This document shows, one piece after another, positions 63,584 through 64,000 of a stretch of 64,000 nt of DNA. The notes beneath the pieces were generated by a model, which saw only the letters and a list, made by a program, of their open reading frames with translations, ran no database searches and was not told where the DNA came from. The position numbers were made by a program, and so were the translations under genes. The stretch covers positions 1 through 64,000 of the forward strand of contig JBGSYN010000092.1 of assembly GCA_041750975.1 (NCBI GenBank), read 5' to 3'. The DNA is from JBGSYN01 sp041750975 (GTDB taxonomy: Bacteria; Pseudomonadota; Alphaproteobacteria; Geminicoccales; Geminicoccaceae). The first letter of the stretch is position 1; the number at the start of each line of letters is the position of its first letter.

Positions 63584-64000
63584 TCAGCGTTTGTAGCGAT
63601 GAGGAACGAAAGGCAGGGTTTGAATGTCACAGTCCAGAGTACGGCCACGTATCTGCACACCAAGTTTGGTGCCAGTTGCGTTGAACGGCGTTGCGACGTA
63701 GCCGAGTGCGACCGGCGAAGAGACCGTCGGACCATAGCATCCGCTGGTAACCCGGCCCACCTCACGGCCAGCGTCATCGAGGATGACGGTACCGGCGCGC
63801 GCCGGAGCCTTCCCGCATAGCCGGAGCCCGACCAGTAAACGGGCCGGCCCGTGCTCTACTTCATCGAGGATTCTTGAAGCGCCAAGGAAGTCCCTCGTCT
63901 GGCGGCGGCGCCGACTGATGGCCCAGCTGAGGTTCGCTTCGACAGGTGTTGTTTCCTCGTCGAGCTCGTGACCATAAAGGCAGAGCCCTGCTTCGAGGCG
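63584..64000 (-). CDS. gcvT: Aminomethyltransferase GcvT, C-terminal part (5' end outside window)
   Basis: About 138 residues of the C-terminal region can be read on the reverse strand, ending HRYKR and a TGA at 63586-63584. Segments RLEAGLCLYGHELDEETTPVEANLSWAI, ISRRRRQTRDFLGA, VGRVTSGCYGPTVSSPVALGYV and TLPFVPHRYKR are diagnostic for the T protein, which transfers the methylene group to tetrahydrofolate. The catalytic N-terminus and any glycine riboswitch upstream of the operon are beyond the right edge. Confidence 0.93.
   Translation of the reverse strand, partial: RLEAGLCLYGHELDEETTPVEANLSWAISRRRRQTRDFLGASRILDEVEHGPARLLVGLRLCGKAPARAGTVILDDAGREVGRVTSGCYGPTVSSPVALGYVATPFNATGTKLGVQIRGRTLDCDIQTLPFVPHRYKR

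Noticed and set aside
1..64000. tRNA, rRNA, CRISPR arrays, insertion sequences, phage genes
   Set aside because: I looked for tRNA TPsiC-arm motifs, clustered repeats with spacers, transposases and terminal inverted repeats, and found none that hold up by eye. A tool-based scan could still reveal a small RNA.

Overview
The window is chromosomal DNA of a motile, GC-rich alphaproteobacterium. The markers are the hemE-hemJ-rho and mnmE-mnmG-rsmG-parA-parB origin-linked genes, PntAA/PntAB/PntB as three subunits, a COQ9-family protein divergent from rpsU, and flagellar accessory genes (DUF6468, MotE) usual in Rhodospirillales-like lineages. No rRNA, tRNA, CRISPR array, insertion sequence or phage gene was recognised. 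A genus cannot be named from the sequence alone.

Left part (1-20 kb): a truncated Bcr/CflA-type exporter, an APS reductase (cysH), a quinone reductase, then DUF6489-mnmE, a reverse-strand Na+/H+ antiporter with a cyclic-nucleotide domain, mnmG-rsmG-parA-parB, a strong bidirectional terminator, an acyl-CoA synthetase, an M3 oligopeptidase, an ABC1-family kinase-like protein and the pntAA-pntAB-pntB transhydrogenase operon. Two perfect 16-bp parS sites lie beside mnmE and inside rsmG.

Middle (20-38 kb): rpsU (probably with a rare AUC start), a COQ9-family gene, divergent flagellar operons (flgF-flgG-flgA-flgH and fliL-fliM-DUF6468-motE) sharing a promoter region with two CtrA-like boxes, an O-antigen-ligase-like protein, a lone ABC substrate-binding protein, an NnrU-like protein, and a partial inositol-catabolism cluster (iolG, iolD, iolE, a second Gfo/Idh dehydrogenase, an HpcH/HpaI aldolase) followed by an acetamidase-like gene. 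iolA, iolB, iolC and iolJ are not here.

Origin region (38.7-43.2 kb): rho, hemJ and hemE read left, ppsR reads right, and a 410-bp intergenic region between hemE and ppsR is the positional equivalent of the Caulobacter/Rickettsia oriC. Inverting roughly 3.2-38.7 kb would rebuild the canonical order hemE-hemJ-rho-DUF6489-mnmE-(antiporter)-mnmG-rsmG-parA-parB on one strand. I therefore read the window as an origin region rearranged by an inversion, which moved parAB and parS from about 5-10 kb to about 32-37 kb from the putative origin.

Right part (43-64 kb): a membrane-anchored coiled-coil protein, a TolC-family outer membrane protein, an orphan spore-coat-U protein, a GGDEF-EAL protein with a decayed GGDEF motif, an SDR dehydrogenase, an XRE regulator, a VWA protein next to a membrane J-domain protein, a sugar-nucleotide operon (galU-ugd-phosphomannomutase), a 932-residue exported protein of unknown function, a TauE/SafE-type permease and the glycine cleavage operon gcvT(partial)-gcvH-gcvP. 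I did not find a clearly new multi-gene system. The best leads are the origin rearrangement, the parS and CtrA-like sites, the start-codon anomalies of rpsU and ppsR, and the uncharacterised exported protein.
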